A DNA stretch of 64,000 nucleotides from Gemmatimonadota bacterium (GTDB lineage: Bacteria; Gemmatimonadota; Gemmatimonadetes; Longimicrobiales; Gaopeijiaceae): assembly GCA_040882465.1 (NCBI GenBank), contig JBBEBG010000033.1:1-64000 (forward strand), written 5' to 3'. Positions 35,278 through 45,468 of this stretch are shown here, in pieces. Positions within the stretch are counted from its first letter, which is position 1, and every line of letters starts with the position of its first letter. Position numbers and translations under genes: made by a program. A model generated the notes under the pieces. The model did no database searches. It was not told the origin of the DNA and saw nothing but the letters and a program-made list of their open reading frames with translations.

Positions 35278-38200
35278 CTACGCGCGCGCCACCGGGAGGA
35301 CGCGGCCGGCCGCCCGGCTCGACTGCGGCTGGGATCGTTCGGATTCGAGCTTCGCTCTGCGCTCCCGCACCTTCCTGAAGTCGGTCGGGATCACGCGGAC
35401 GAACTCGCGTACGGCCTCGTCCCACCGGGCAAGGAATGCTCGCGCCCGGTGGGAGCCGGTGCGCCGGAGGTGCGCCTCGACGAGGCGCCGCAGATCCCGC
35501 TCGTCCCCTCGGAGCTCTTTTGTGCTCCGGTCCAGCGGCCCCAGCTCGACGAGATCCTGGTTGCACTTCCGCGGGAAGTCGCCCGCCGGATCCCAAACGA
35601 AAGCGATCCCGCCGCTCATCCCGGCCGCGAAATTGCGGCGCGTGGGCCCGAGGATCACCGCGCGGCCTCCCGTCATGTATTCACATCCATGTTCGCCGAC
35701 CCCTTCCACAACCGCGTTCGCGCCCGAGTTCCGGACGCAGAAACGCTCGCCCGCGAGACCGCGGAAAAAGGCTTCGCCGGAAGTGGCCCCGTAAAGCGCC
35801 ACGTTTCCAATGATGACGTTTTCCTCGGGAATGAAGGTGGCGGCTCTTGGCGGGCGCACCACGATCCGTCCTCCGGAAAGCCCCTTTCCGACGTAGTCGT
35901 TGGCGTCCCCCTCCAGGTCGATGCTCACGCCGCTCGCGAGCCAGGCCCCGAGGCTCTGTCCTGCCGAACCCGTGAATCGGAGCTGGATCGTCCCGTCGGG
36001 GAGTCCGGCGCCCCCATGCCGCTTCACGATCTCGTGACTTAGGAGCGTTCCCGTCGTGCGGTTTTCGTTGTGGATCTCGCGCTCGATCGTGACCGATTCC
36101 CTTCGCTCGAGGGCCGGCTCCGAGAGCCGGATCAACTCCCGATCGAGGATGTCGTCCAGCTTGTGTCGCTGCGGCTGGCGTTTCCAGGCACCGAGCTCGC
36201 CATTTGGACGTACGCCCGGCGTCAGGATCGGCGAGAGATCGATCTCCGCCGTGACCGCGGGACGCCGCTCCGGGTTCGGCTCGAGGAGGTCGGCGCGGCC
36301 GATCGCGTCGTTGAGCGTCCGGAAGCCGAGGCTCGCAAGAATCTCCCGCACTTCTTCCGCGACGAGGAAGAGATAGTTGATCACATGCTCCGGCGTCCCC
36401 CCGAAGCGCGCGCGGAGAACCGGATCCTGCGTGCAGACGCCCACCGGGCAGGTGTTCAGGTGGCACTTCCGCATCATGATGCACCCCATCGCGATTAGGG
36501 GCGCCGTCGAGAATCCGAATTCCTCGGCGCCCAGGAGGGCGGCGACCATGACGTCGCGACCGGTCTTGATCTGGCCGTCCACCTCGAGTCGGACCCGGTC
36601 CCTGAGCCCATTCATGGCGAGGGTCTGGTGCACGTCCGCGATCCCGAGCTCCCAGGGGAGCCCGGCGTGTTTGATGCTCGTGAGCGGGGAGGCGCCCGTT
36701 CCGCCGTCGTGACCGGACACGAGGATGTGGTCCGCCCGCGCCTTGGTGACTCCGGCGGCGACCGTCCCCACGCCCACCGCGGCCACGAGCTTCACACTCA
36801 CGTCCGCGTGTGGGTTGGCGTTCTTCAGGTCGAAGATGAGCTGGGCCAGGTCTTCGATCGAATAGATGTCGTGGTGCGGCGGCGGCGAGATCAGCATCAC
36901 CCCCGGCGTCGTGTGCCGGACACGCGCGATCTCCTCCGAGACCTTCTTTCCGGGGAGCTCTCCTCCCTCACCGGGCTTCGCCCCCTGCGCCATCTTGATC
37001 TGGAGCTGGTCGGCGTTCACGAGATACTCCATCGTCACACCGAACCGCCCCGAAGCGACCTGCTTGATCGCCGAGCGCCGGGAATCGCCGTTCGGGAGCA
37101 CGGGGAAACGCTCCGCGTCCTCGCCCCCCTCGCCGCTGTTCGACTTTCCGCCGATCCGATTCATCGCGAGGGCGAGCGTCTCGTGCGCTTCTTTCGACAG
37201 CGCTCCGAAGCTCATCGCGCCGGTAGTGAAGTGCTTTACGATCTCGCTCACCGGCTCGACCTCCTCGGGCGGGACCGGGTTCCCCTTTCGGAAGCGGATC
37301 AGGCTCCGGATCGTGCACCGGCTCTCGTCGCTGTCGTTCGCGAGCTCCGCGAATTCGCGGTAGCTCTCCATGGCCCCGGTCTCCGCCGCGCGCCGCGCCG
37401 CCGCGACCGTGCTCGGATTCCACATGCGGTGCTCGCCGCCCGCGCGCCAGTGGAATTCCCCGGGGTTCGCGAGTTGCCGGAAGCGTACGTCAGGTTTCGC
37501 GGCCCAAGCGAGCTCGTGCCGGCGGAAGGCCTCCTCTCCCAAGTCGTGGAAGCTGGCTCCACCGATTCGGCTGGCCGACCCGGCGAAGCAGCGGTCCATG
37601 ACTTCGGGCCCGACCCCCACGGCCTCGAAGATCTGGGCGCCGCGGTAGCTCGTGAGGCAGGAGATCCCCATCTTCGCCATCACCTTGAGGATCCCCTTCC
37701 CGAGCGCGTCGCGGTACCGCTCGATCAGCTCGGTCTCGCTCCAGATCTCGCGCAGATCCCCTTCCTTCGACATGACGCGAATGGCGTCGAAGGCGACGTA
37801 AGGGTTGATCGCGTCCGCCCCGTATCCGAGGAGGGCGCAAAAGTGGTGGACTTCGCGCGGCTCTCCGGTTTCGAGGAGGAGGCTCACCCGCGTCCGCTCC
37901 GCGGTCCGGACGAGGTGCTGGTGCACCGCGCCCGCCGCCATGAGCGCGCTCAGCGGGATCCGGTTCTGCCCCGCATTCCGGTCCGAGAGGACGAGGAGGC
38001 GGATGTCCTCCTGGATCCAGCGCGTCGCTTCCTCGCAGACCCGCTCGATGGCACGCTCCAGCCCGGCGGCCCCGGCTTCCCGCGGATAGGTGATATCAAT
38101 GACGGCGGACTGCCAGGGTCCATAGTCCACTCCGGCCAGCGTCGCCATGTCCTCGTCGGTCAGGATCGGATGGGGGAGCCAGAGGCGCTCCGCCTGCGCG

Positions 38201-39873
38201 GGCGTCGTCTCGAGGAGATTCCCTTCCGGCCCGACCGGAATGGCGAGCGACATGACCGCCGATTCGCGCGTCGAGTCGATCGGCGGGTTCGTCACCTGCG
38301 CGAAGAGCTGCTTGAAGTAGTCGTACAGGAGCCGGGGCCGCTCCGAGAGGAAGGCGAGCGCGGCATCGTTCCCCATCGAGCCGAGCGGGTCCTTTCCATC
38401 GTCCACCATCGGCTGGAGAAGGAAGCTCAGGTGCTCCTGCGTATACCCGAACATGCGGAGCCGAGCGAGATGGGACTCGGGATCGAGCGACTTCGCCGGG
38501 AGGCGCGGGAGCTCGGCGAGCTCCACCTTCCCGCGGGCGAGCCACTCCCCGTACGGGCGTGCGCGCGCCACCCGCTCCTTGATCTCCTCGTCCCCGATGA
38601 TGCGCCCCTCCTCGAAGTCCACGAGGAACATCCTGCCGGGTTGGAGGCGCCCTTTCTCCCGGATCTCCTCGGGAGGGACGTCGAGGACGCCGACCTCGCT
38701 CGAAAGGATCACCCGGCCCGCGTGGGTGACCCAGTAGCGACAGGGGCGGAGCCCATTCCGGTCCAGGACGGCGCCGGCCCAACGGCCGTCGGTGAAGAGG
38801 ACCGCGGCGGGACCGTCCCACGGCTCCATGAGGGAGGCGTGATACTTGTAGAAGGCGCGTTGGGTTTCCGACATCGCGTCGTCGTTTTCCCACGCTTCCG
38901 GGATGAGCATCATCACGGATTCGGGGAGGCTTCGTCCCGCCGAGACGAGGAGCTCAAGGACGTTGTCCAGAATCCCGGAGTCCGATGTCCCGCCGTCAAT
39001 GATCGGGTAGAGCTTCTCGAGCTCCCCTCCGAAGTGATCGCTCCGGAGCAAGCCTTGCCGCGCCTTCATCCAGTTGATGTTGCCCTGGAGGGTGTTGATC
39101 TCCCCGTTGTGGCAGAGCATGCGCATCGGCTGCGCGCGCCCCCAGCTCGGGAAGGTATTCGTGCTGAACCGGGCGTGGACGAGTGCGAGGTGACTCGCGA
39201 CGTCGGGCTCGCGCAGGTCCGGGTAATACCCGGGGAGCTGCTCGGGAGTGAGCTGGCCCTTGTAGACGATCACCCGCGACGAGAAGCTGCAGGTGATGTA
39301 GAGGTGGAACTCCGAGAGCTCTTTGCTCCGATTGTGCCGGTAGGCCTGTTTCCGGATGAGGTAGAGCTGGCGGTCGAAGTCGTCCCGGGACAGGTCGTCG
39401 GGCGCGGCCACGAAAACCTGCTCGACAGCGGGTTCTCCCGCGCGCGCCCCTTGGCCGAGCGAGGCGTTGTTCGTCGGGACCGGGCGCCATCCGAGGAGGC
39501 GTTGCCCCTGCTCCTCGATGTATTTTTCAATCCCCTCCTTGCACGCCGCGCGCTCGTCCGCGTCGCGGGGGAGGAAGATCATTCCGACCCCATAACGACC
39601 CTCGTCGGGAAGCTCGACACCCATCTCGTCGCGGGCCACGCGCCGGAAGAATGCGTCCGGAACGGCGAGAAGGATTCCGGCGCCGTCCCCAGTGTTCTCC
39701 TCCGGGCCGTTCGCGGACCGGTGGGACATCCGGATGAGGGCGGTGAGGCCGTCGGCCACGATTCCGTGGGAGCGCTCGCCGTGGACGTCCACGATGAGGG
39801 CCACACCGCACGCATCCTTCTCTTGCGCGGGGTCATAAAGACCCCTGGCTTCCGGGAATCCGGAGATCGCCAT
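35278..39873 (-). CDS. gltB: Glutamate synthase large (alpha) subunit
   Basis: The 1531-residue enzyme converts glutamine and 2-oxoglutarate to two glutamates. Cys22 in K-D-A-C-G-V-A is the N-terminal nucleophile exposed after propeptide removal. The FMN barrel contains G-G-E-L-P-G-K-K-V and the 3Fe-4S cluster motif C-H-L-N-T-C-P-V-G-V-C-T (with a preceding C). The start at M-A-I-S-G-F is preceded by A-A-G-G-A-G about 11 nt upstream. A long opposite-strand ORF here is a shadow. The gene is directly followed by gltD and preceded by a LysR-type gene on the same strand. Confidence 0.95.
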   Translation of the reverse strand: MAISGFPEARGLYDPAQEKDACGVALIVDVHGERSHGIVADGLTALIRMSHRSANGPEENTGDGAGILLAVPDAFFRRVARDEMGVELPDEGRYGVGMIFLPRDADERAACKEGIEKYIEEQGQRLLGWRPVPTNNASLGQGARAGEPAVEQVFVAAPDDLSRDDFDRQLYLIRKQAYRHNRSKELSEFHLYITCSFSSRVIVYKGQLTPEQLPGYYPDLREPDVASHLALVHARFSTNTFPSWGRAQPMRMLCHNGEINTLQGNINWMKARQGLLRSDHFGGELEKLYPIIDGGTSDSGILDNVLELLVSAGRSLPESVMMLIPEAWENDDAMSETQRAFYKYHASLMEPWDGPAAVLFTDGRWAGAVLDRNGLRPCRYWVTHAGRVILSSEVGVLDVPPEEIREKGRLQPGRMFLVDFEEGRIIGDEEIKERVARARPYGEWLARGKVELAELPRLPAKSLDPESHLARLRMFGYTQEHLSFLLQPMVDDGKDPLGSMGNDAALAFLSERPRLLYDYFKQLFAQVTNPPIDSTRESAVMSLAIPVGPEGNLLETTPAQAERLWLPHPILTDEDMATLAGVDYGPWQSAVIDITYPREAGAAGLERAIERVCEEATRWIQEDIRLLVLSDRNAGQNRIPLSALMAAGAVHQHLVRTAERTRVSLLLETGEPREVHHFCALLGYGADAINPYVAFDAIRVMSKEGDLREIWSETELIERYRDALGKGILKVMAKMGISCLTSYRGAQIFEAVGVGPEVMDRCFAGSASRIGGASFHDLGEEAFRRHELAWAAKPDVRFRQLANPGEFHWRAGGEHRMWNPSTVAAARRAAETGAMESYREFAELANDSDESRCTIRSLIRFRKGNPVPPEEVEPVSEIVKHFTTGAMSFGALSKEAHETLALAMNRIGGKSNSGEGGEDAERFPVLPNGDSRRSAIKQVASGRFGVTMEYLVNADQLQIKMAQGAKPGEGGELPGKKVSEEIARVRHTTPGVMLISPPPHHDIYSIEDLAQLIFDLKNANPHADVSVKLVAAVGVGTVAAGVTKARADHILVSGHDGGTGASPLTSIKHAGLPWELGIADVHQTLAMNGLRDRVRLEVDGQIKTGRDVMVAALLGAEEFGFSTAPLIAMGCIMMRKCHLNTCPVGVCTQDPVLRARFGGTPEHVINYLFLVAEEVREILASLGFRTLNDAIGRADLLEPNPERRPAVTAEIDLSPILTPGVRPNGELGAWKRQPQRHKLDDILDRELIRLSEPALERRESVTIEREIHNENRTTGTLLSHEIVKRHGGAGLPDGTIQLRFTGSAGQSLGAWLASGVSIDLEGDANDYVGKGLSGGRIVVRPPRAATFIPEENVIIGNVALYGATSGEAFFRGLAGERFCVRNSGANAVVEGVGEHGCEYMTGGRAVILGPTRRNFAAGMSGGIAFVWDPAGDFPRKCNQDLVELGPLDRSTKELRGDERDLRRLVEAHLRRTGSHRARAFLARWDEAVREFVRVIPTDFRKVRERRAKLESERSQPQSSRAAGRVLPVARA

Positions 39874-39898
39874 CGTCACCTCTCCTTGTCGCCGCGCA

Positions 39899-39919
39899 TC
39901 CGGCGCCAAACGCGCCGGA
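39899..39919 (-). promoter_or_regulatory. Perfect hairpin in the gltB leader
   Basis: TCCGGCGC (39919-39912 on the minus strand) and GCGCCGGA (39906-39899) form a perfect 8-bp stem with a 5-nt loop, about 25 nt upstream of the gltB ATG and between the LysR gene and gltB. There is no T run, so it may be an mRNA structure or weak terminator for the regulator. Function unknown. Confidence 0.35.
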
Positions 39920-39957
39920 CTCGTCTTGGCTCGTCCCGCTCCGAAGATCGGGGTCTT

Positions 39958-40878
39958 CTAGCCCGCCGGGACTTCGGCCGACGGGACTTCGACCGCGGGA
40001 AGGTCGTTCTCCCGCAAGTAGGTCACGAACGCGTCCTCCAGGGGCGACAACGGCCGGTCCCGCCGGTGCACGACACCGAGGGGACGGACCAGAGCGGGCT
40101 CGAGGTCGGCCGTCCGGAGAAGGCCCCGCGCGACCTCGATGCGGACGGTACGCTGGGGAAGCAGCCCCACGCCGTCGGTCTCGGCCACTGCCGCCTTGAT
40201 CGAATCGATGTTGTCGAACGAACTCTCCACAGTGGGCTGAACGCCGTGCCTCCGCAAATAGGAGCGGATCTCGCGTGAGATGCGGAGGTTCGCATCAAAG
40301 CCGATCAGGCGCTCCTGAGCGAGGTCCTTCGGAACGACTCGGCTCCGCTTGGCGAGGCGATGGCCCGAACGGAACACGGCAACCATCCGCTCATCGCGAA
40401 GAGGGATGTTCGCGAGGTCGGGCGAACGGTCCGGGTAAGAGAGTATCCCCAAGTCGCATTTCTCCGCCCTCACCCACTCCTCGATGCCCTGTGGCTGGAG
40501 GTAGTGGATGTGGATCTTCACCTGCGGGTGATCGGCCTGGAAGCCCTCGCGGATTTCGTTCAGGTGAGCGACGTCCGCCGAGTAGATCGAGGCGATGACA
40601 ACCGTCCCCCGGAGTGGGCCGGAACCTCCCGCAACCCGCCGCTCGAGCCGCTGATATCGGTCGAGGATATCGCGGCAACCCTCGTAATAGACCTTCCCCC
40701 ACGCGGTGAGCCCGCAGGGGCGCGTGGAGCGGTCCATGAGCTCGACGCCCAGCCCCTCTTCGAGGCCGCGAATCCGCTGGGAGGCGGCCGACTGCGTGAT
40801 CCCGTTCAGCTCCGCGCCACGGGAGAAGCTCCCGTGCTGGGCGACGTCGCAGAAGATCTTGATGGTGTCGAGCGGCAT
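39958..40878 (-). CDS. LysR-family transcriptional regulator upstream of gltBD
   Basis: The 306-residue protein has an N-terminal winged HTH (F-S-R-G-A-E-L-N-G-I-T-Q-S-A-A-S-Q-R-I-R-G-L-E) and a substrate-binding domain. I chose M-P-L-D-T-I at 40878, because the longer N-terminus would overlap the -35 element. It lies 84 bp upstream of gltB on the same strand, so it may regulate glutamate synthase (compare GltC), although it is not divergent from it as typical. Upstream sequence is AT-rich with promoter-like elements. Confidence 0.85.
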   Translation of the reverse strand: MPLDTIKIFCDVAQHGSFSRGAELNGITQSAASQRIRGLEEGLGVELMDRSTRPCGLTAWGKVYYEGCRDILDRYQRLERRVAGGSGPLRGTVVIASIYSADVAHLNEIREGFQADHPQVKIHIHYLQPQGIEEWVRAEKCDLGILSYPDRSPDLANIPLRDERMVAVFRSGHRLAKRSRVVPKDLAQERLIGFDANLRISREIRSYLRRHGVQPTVESSFDNIDSIKAAVAETDGVGLLPQRTVRIEVARGLLRTADLEPALVRPLGVVHRRDRPLSPLEDAFVTYLRENDLPAVEVPSAEVPAG

Positions 40879-40886
40879 AAGGAGAA

Positions 40887-40914
40887 AAGCTAGGATGAAT
40901 TTTGATAATGTCAA
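40887..40914 (-). promoter_or_regulatory. Promoter of the lysR-type gene
   Basis: TTGACA (40914-40909) and TAGCTT (40892-40887) lie 16 nt apart on the minus strand in an unusually AT-rich stretch. The -10 ends 8 nt before ATG 40878, so the message would have a leader of only about 0-3 nt. Confidence 0.5.
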
Positions 40915-41193
40915 TGTTTTTGTGCATTAGATGTACTGATACTATGCCGATGCGCCGCCAAAGGGTCCGGAGCGCCCTTCGAGACCCCACCCGATGCGCA
41001 CCGGTGAAGCCGCTCCCGCGAGGCCCCCAAGCCCCCTCCGACAGGGGTCCCGCAAGGTTGCCGTGAGGGTCACTTTTTCGTTATTTTTCAATGATTGTCG
41101 AGCCCCTCAAAATACCAGGCTCTCCAGCGCCTTCCGCCCCCTTCATCACCACCGGGGAGGTGGAAGGCTTCACCCTTTCGGACGATTTGATTC
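40915..41193. other. Divergent lysR-type gene/gyrA intergenic region
   Basis: About 280 bp with an AT-rich left part and a candidate gyrA promoter (TTGCCG 41058-41063, TTATTT 41081-41086, 17-nt spacer). I see no RNA gene. An ORF from 41091 overlaps the gyrA start in another frame and is not convincing. Confidence 0.5.
41058..41086 (+). promoter_or_regulatory. Candidate gyrA promoter
   Basis: TTGCCG (41058-41063) and TTATTT (41081-41086), spacer 17 nt, about 100 nt upstream of the gyrA ATG. The surrounding T-rich sequence is atypical for this GC-rich region. Confidence 0.4.
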
Positions 41194-43722
41194 ATGGACT
41201 CGGAAAACGGGCCATTGGATTTGGGGGACGGGCAAAAGGTTCTGGCTCGCCTCCTCGAAGACGAGATGCGGGAATCGTTCATCAACTACTCGATGAGCGT
41301 GATCGTCCAGCGGGCCCTCCCCGATGTTCGAGATGGACTGAAGCCGGTCCACCGCAGGATCCTCTTCGCGATGCACGGCCTCGGGCTGACCCCAGGACGG
41401 CCTTATAAAAAAAGTGCGACGGTCGTAGGGGACGTGCTCGGCAAATACCACCCGCACGGGGACTCGGCCGTCTACGACTCGATGGTACGGATGGTCCAGG
41501 ACTTCTCCCTGCGATATCCGCTCGTGGATGGCCAGGGGAACTTCGGCTCGATCGACGGCGACTCGGCTGCGGCCTACCGCTACACCGAGGCGCGGCTGAC
41601 CCCCATCGCGGTCGAGATGCTCGAGGACATCGAGCGCGAGACGGTGGATCACATCCCCAACTTCGACGGGCGAATCGACGAGCCCACCGTCCTTCCCGGG
41701 AAGTTCCCGAACCTCCTCGTGAACGGCTCCTCGGGAATCGCGGTCGGCATGGCGACGAATATTCCGCCCCACAACCTCAGGGAGATCACCTCGGCAGTGA
41801 TCGCCCTCATCGCCGATCCCGCGCTTCCCGACGAGGAGCTCGAGAAGATCGTGATCGCTCCGGACTTTCCGACCGGTGGATTCATCTGCGGAAGGGACGG
41901 GATCCAGGAAGCGTACCGGACCGGGCGGGGCCGGCTCGTCGTACGGGCTTCCACCGAAATCGAAGAGACGGCAACGGGGGGAGAGCGGATCGTGATCCGC
42001 GAGATCCCCTTCATGGTGAACAAGACCCGCCTCATCGAGCAGATCGCCGAGCTCGTCCGAGACAAGCGCATCACGGATATCTCCGTTCTGCGGGACGAGT
42101 CGGATCGCGAAGGGATGCGGATCGTCCTCGAGCTCAAGCGCGATGCCATCCACCAGGTGGTCCTGAACCAACTCTTCAAGCACACCCAGATGCAGTCCAC
42201 CTTCGGCACGATCCTCCTCGCGCTGGTGGATGGCGTTCCGCGGGTCCTCTCGCTCCGCCAGATGCTCCTGCACTTCATTGACCACCGCCACGAGGTGGTG
42301 GTGCGTCGAAGTGAGTTCGAGCTCCGGAAGGCGAAGGACCGCGAGCACATCCTGGAAGGTCTGAAGATCGCCGTAGACAACATTGACCAGGTCATCGAGA
42401 TCATCCGCGGGTCCGCGGATGTGCCCGCGGCCTCGGCGCGTCTCCAGGAAAACTTCGCCCTCAGCGAACTCCAGGCCGAGGCGATCCTCAACATGCGGCT
42501 GGCACGGCTCACCGGGCTCGAGATGGAGAAGCTCGAGGAAGAGCTCGGAGAGGTTCGCGCCAGGATCGCCGCGCTGGAAACGCTCCTCGCCGACCGGGAT
42601 CTCCGGATGACGGAGATCAAGAACGAGTTGAGTGCGATCGCCGAGAAGTATGGGGACGCGCGCCGGACCCGGGTTCTCGGGGAGCGCTCCGATCTGGAGA
42701 TGGAGGACCTCATCGCAGACGAGGAGATGGTCCTCACGATCTCCAGGCAGGGCTATGTGAAGCGGATCCCGGTCGTCACCTACCGCGCGCAGCGGCGGGG
42801 TGGGCGGGGGCTCCAGGGGATGGGGACGAAGGACGAGGATTGGGTCGAGCACCTCTTCGTTGCCTCGGCGCACGACTACCTCATGATCTTCACCCGCGAC
42901 GGTCAGTGCCACTGGCTCAAGGTCTGGGAGATTCCACCGGGGAGTCGGCAATCCCGGGGAAAGCCGATCGTGAACCTCCTGAACATCCCCGCGGAGTCCC
43001 GGATCGCGGCGGTCGTGCCGGTCCGCGAATTCAGCGAGGACCGGTACCTTCTTTTCTCGACGCGAAAGGGCGTCGTGAAAAAGACGGCGCTCTCCGCCTA
43101 CGGCAACATCCGGAGCGTCGGGCTGAACGCGATCAACATCCGGGAGGGCGACGAGCTCATTGACGTCCAGATCACGGGTGGGGACGATCAGATCATTCTC
43201 GCCACCCGCGAGGGACTCGCGATCCGTTTCCACGAGGGGGACTGCCGGACCATGGGCCGCGCGACCGAAGGCGTACGCGGCATCGCGCTTCGCAAGGACG
43301 ACGTGGTCGTCGGGATGGTCGTGGTTCGCCCCGACTCCACTCTCCTCGTGGTCACCGAAAGGGGGATGGGGAAACGTTCCGAAGTTGACGAATACCGCCT
43401 GCAGCACCGCGGCGGGAAGGGGGTCATCAACATGAAAGTGACCGCCAGGACCGGCCGCGTAGTTTCCATCAAGTCCGTGGTTCCCGGCGAAGAGCTCATG
43501 CTCATTACTCGGAACGGCGTCGTGAACCGCCAGAGCGTGGACGCGACCCGGATCATCGGGCGAGCGACCCAGGGCGTTCGTCTCGTCAGCCTCGATGAAG
43601 CGGATGCGATCGTGGATGTCGCCCGCATCATCCCCGAGGACGACGAGGAAGGGTTGGAGGGGGGCGACGTGGAGGGAGCGGAAGTCTCCGTCGTCGTGGA
43701 GGAGGAGGGGGAGGAGGCGTGA
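41194..43722 (+). CDS. gyrA: DNA gyrase subunit A
   Basis: The 842-residue type IIA topoisomerase subunit introduces negative supercoils with GyrB. The catalytic Tyr130 lies in [10 protein letters not shown]. The quinolone-resistance region reads [10 protein letters not shown] with Ser91 and Asp95, the susceptible-type residues. The GyrA box Q-R-R-G-G-R-G in the C-terminal beta-pinwheel distinguishes it from ParC. An acidic tail ends the protein. Start at M-D-S-E-N-G; no strong Shine-Dalgarno is visible. Confidence 0.95.
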   Translation: MDSENGPLDLGDGQKVLARLLEDEMRESFINYSMSVIVQRALPDVRDGLKPVHRRILFAMHGLGLTPGRPYKKSATVVGDVLGKYHPHGDSAVYDSMVRMVQDFSLRYPLVDGQGNFGSIDGDSAAAYRYTEARLTPIAVEMLEDIERETVDHIPNFDGRIDEPTVLPGKFPNLLVNGSSGIAVGMATNIPPHNLREITSAVIALIADPALPDEELEKIVIAPDFPTGGFICGRDGIQEAYRTGRGRLVVRASTEIEETATGGERIVIREIPFMVNKTRLIEQIAELVRDKRITDISVLRDESDREGMRIVLELKRDAIHQVVLNQLFKHTQMQSTFGTILLALVDGVPRVLSLRQMLLHFIDHRHEVVVRRSEFELRKAKDREHILEGLKIAVDNIDQVIEIIRGSADVPAASARLQENFALSELQAEAILNMRLARLTGLEMEKLEEELGEVRARIAALETLLADRDLRMTEIKNELSAIAEKYGDARRTRVLGERSDLEMEDLIADEEMVLTISRQGYVKRIPVVTYRAQRRGGRGLQGMGTKDEDWVEHLFVASAHDYLMIFTRDGQCHWLKVWEIPPGSRQSRGKPIVNLLNIPAESRIAAVVPVREFSEDRYLLFSTRKGVVKKTALSAYGNIRSVGLNAINIREGDELIDVQITGGDDQIILATREGLAIRFHEGDCRTMGRATEGVRGIALRKDDVVVGMVVVRPDSTLLVVTERGMGKRSEVDEYRLQHRGGKGVINMKVTARTGRVVSIKSVVPGEELMLITRNGVVNRQSVDATRIIGRATQGVRLVSLDEADAIVDVARIIPEDDEEGLEGGDVEGAEVSVVVEEEGEEA

Positions 43723-43777
43723 CGCAGGTCGCGGCACCCGGGCACACCTTCCCGAGGTCGGGTCGCGCGCGAGGGTC

Positions 43778-44725
43778 ATGACGCGCCGGGACTCCCTGAC
43801 CGACGTGCCTGGCCTCGCGGTCGGCCATGCGGAGGTCCCGGGCGGGGGGAGTGGGTGCACGGTGATCCTCGGGCCCTTCCGGGCCCGGGTGGACCGGCGC
43901 GGGCCGGCGACTGGATCGCGGGAGCTCGAGGCGCTCCGGGAGGAGCACCCCGTCCCTCGCGCTGAAGCCCTTCTCCTCACCGGAGGCTCGGCCTTCGGGT
44001 TGGCCGCTGCGGACGGGGTCGTCGAGTGGCTCGAGGCGGCGGGTAGGGGCTACCAGACGCGGGTGGCACGTGTCCCGATCGTACCGGCCGCGGTCGTATA
44101 CGACCTCGCCCCCGGGCGGGCCCGGCCCGGGCGCACTGAAGGCCGGAAGGCATGTGAGGCCGCGTCGCAGTCGCCGGTTGCGGAAGGATCCCGGGGCGCG
44201 GGCACGGGGACGACGGTGGGAAAGCTCTTCGGAATCGAGCAGGCAAGTCGGGGCGGGGTCGGATCGTCTTCCCTGCGGGTGTCGGGATGGACCGTGGGTG
44301 CCCTCGTCGTGGTGAACGCGGTCGGCGACGTCCTCGCGGACGGGTGCGTTGCCGCCGGACCCCGGGCGGGGACGCCGGACTCCGAGATCACCCGGCGCGC
44401 GCTCGAGGGGTCGGACCTCGGGGGTGCGGGAGAGGAGGGCGACACCGGACCCGGGGCCATGGAGAACACGACACTCGCCGTGGTCGCGACGGACGCGCCC
44501 GTGGACGATCCGGGGCTCGTGAAGGTAGCCCGACTTGCCTCGACCGCTCTGGCCCGGAGAATCTCTCCCGTGCATACTCCCTTTGACGGGGATCTCACCT
44601 TCGCCCTCTCCACGGCCGAGCACGGCGACCGCCTGGAAGCCCGGCGACTTCTCCTCCTGGGGCTCGCGGCGCGCGAGGCGCTCGAAACAGCGATCCTGCG
44701 CGCCGTCGGCGGAGAGAGGAGCTGA
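43778..44725 (+). CDS. P1-family peptidase (DmpA/NylC-like N-terminal nucleophile hydrolase)
   Basis: The 315-residue protein belongs to the L-aminopeptidase/D-esterase group that self-cleaves to expose an N-terminal nucleophile. The family pattern is visible as L-L-T-G-G-S-A-F-G-L-A-A-A-D-G-V, G-T-G-T-T-V-G-K and the cleavage motif E-N-T-T-L-A-V-V-A-T-D, with Asn230-Thr231 the predicted cleavage site and Thr231 the nucleophile. I chose ATG 43778, since the longer frame begins inside gyrA. No signal peptide is visible. Confidence 0.85.
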   Translation: MTRRDSLTDVPGLAVGHAEVPGGGSGCTVILGPFRARVDRRGPATGSRELEALREEHPVPRAEALLLTGGSAFGLAAADGVVEWLEAAGRGYQTRVARVPIVPAAVVYDLAPGRARPGRTEGRKACEAASQSPVAEGSRGAGTGTTVGKLFGIEQASRGGVGSSSLRVSGWTVGALVVVNAVGDVLADGCVAAGPRAGTPDSEITRRALEGSDLGGAGEEGDTGPGAMENTTLAVVATDAPVDDPGLVKVARLASTALARRISPVHTPFDGDLTFALSTAEHGDRLEARRLLLLGLAAREALETAILRAVGGERS

Positions 44726-44733
44726 CGGCGACG

Positions 44734-45417
44734 ATGGACCGCCTCGTGCTGTTTGACATTGATGGGACCCTCCTCTCCGGAGGTCCCGCCAAAGACGCGT
44801 TCCACCGCGCCCTCGTCGAGGTTTTCGGGACGGCGGGACCCATCGGAGAGTGGGAGTTCTCGGGAAAGACGGATCCCCAGATCGCCCGGGAGCTTCTCGG
44901 CGAAGCGGGGCTCCGCGACGAGGAGATTGACGCCGGATTCCCGCGGCTCTGGAGCCGGTACCTCGCGGAGATGGAGAGTCGGCTCCCCGAGCGGCCCCCT
45001 CGCGCGCTCCCCGGCGTTCCCGAGCTCCTCATGGAGCTATCCGGACGCGGAACGGTCGCTCTGGCGCTCCTCACGGGAAATGTCGCGGAGGGCGCACGGC
45101 TGAAGCTCGCCGCGGCCGGGCTGGCGAGCTGGTTCGCGGTCGGGGCCTTCGGGTCGGACCGGGAGAAAAGGAACGAGCTTCCGACCATTGCGGTACGGAG
45201 AGCCCGGGATCACTGGGGTGTGGAGTTCTTGGCGCGGCGCGTAGTCGTCGTCGGGGACACCCCGAGGGACGTGGATTGCGGTCGTTGTCACGGGGCGCGG
45301 ACGGTTGCGGTGGCGACGGGCCGTTTCGGGGAAGGGGCGCTTCGGGAAACGGGAGCAGATGTGGTGCTCCGCGACCTGGGTGAGACGGCTGCGGCGCTGG
45401 ATGCGATTTTGAGCTGA
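44734..45417 (+). CDS. HAD-superfamily phosphatase (phosphoglycolate phosphatase-like)
   Basis: The 227-residue protein has HAD motif I L-F-D-I-D-G-T-L (Asp8, Asp10), motif II L-L-T-G-N, and motif IV V-V-G-D-T-P-R-D-V-D. The alpha-helical cap inserted after motif I fits subfamily I (Gph-like). Substrate is not defined by sequence. It starts 8 nt after the peptidase stop. Confidence 0.8.
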   Translation: MDRLVLFDIDGTLLSGGPAKDAFHRALVEVFGTAGPIGEWEFSGKTDPQIARELLGEAGLRDEEIDAGFPRLWSRYLAEMESRLPERPPRALPGVPELLMELSGRGTVALALLTGNVAEGARLKLAAAGLASWFAVGAFGSDREKRNELPTIAVRRARDHWGVEFLARRVVVVGDTPRDVDCGRCHGARTVAVATGRFGEGALRETGADVVLRDLGETAAALDAILS

Positions 45418-45468
45418 ACGACGGCGGCGGAGTGCCGCCGGGAATCATTCGAAACGGGGGAGTGACCG

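Noticed and set aside
36628-40278. Very long plus-strand open frame (1216 codons) opposite gltB
   Set aside because: It lies antisense to an unmistakable glutamate synthase gene. Long shadow frames are expected in GC-rich DNA, and its translation is Arg/Glu/His/Leu-rich without family motifs.
41091-41408. Possible leader ORF upstream of gyrA
   Set aside because: It overlaps the gyrA start out of frame and its translation has no meaningful pattern.
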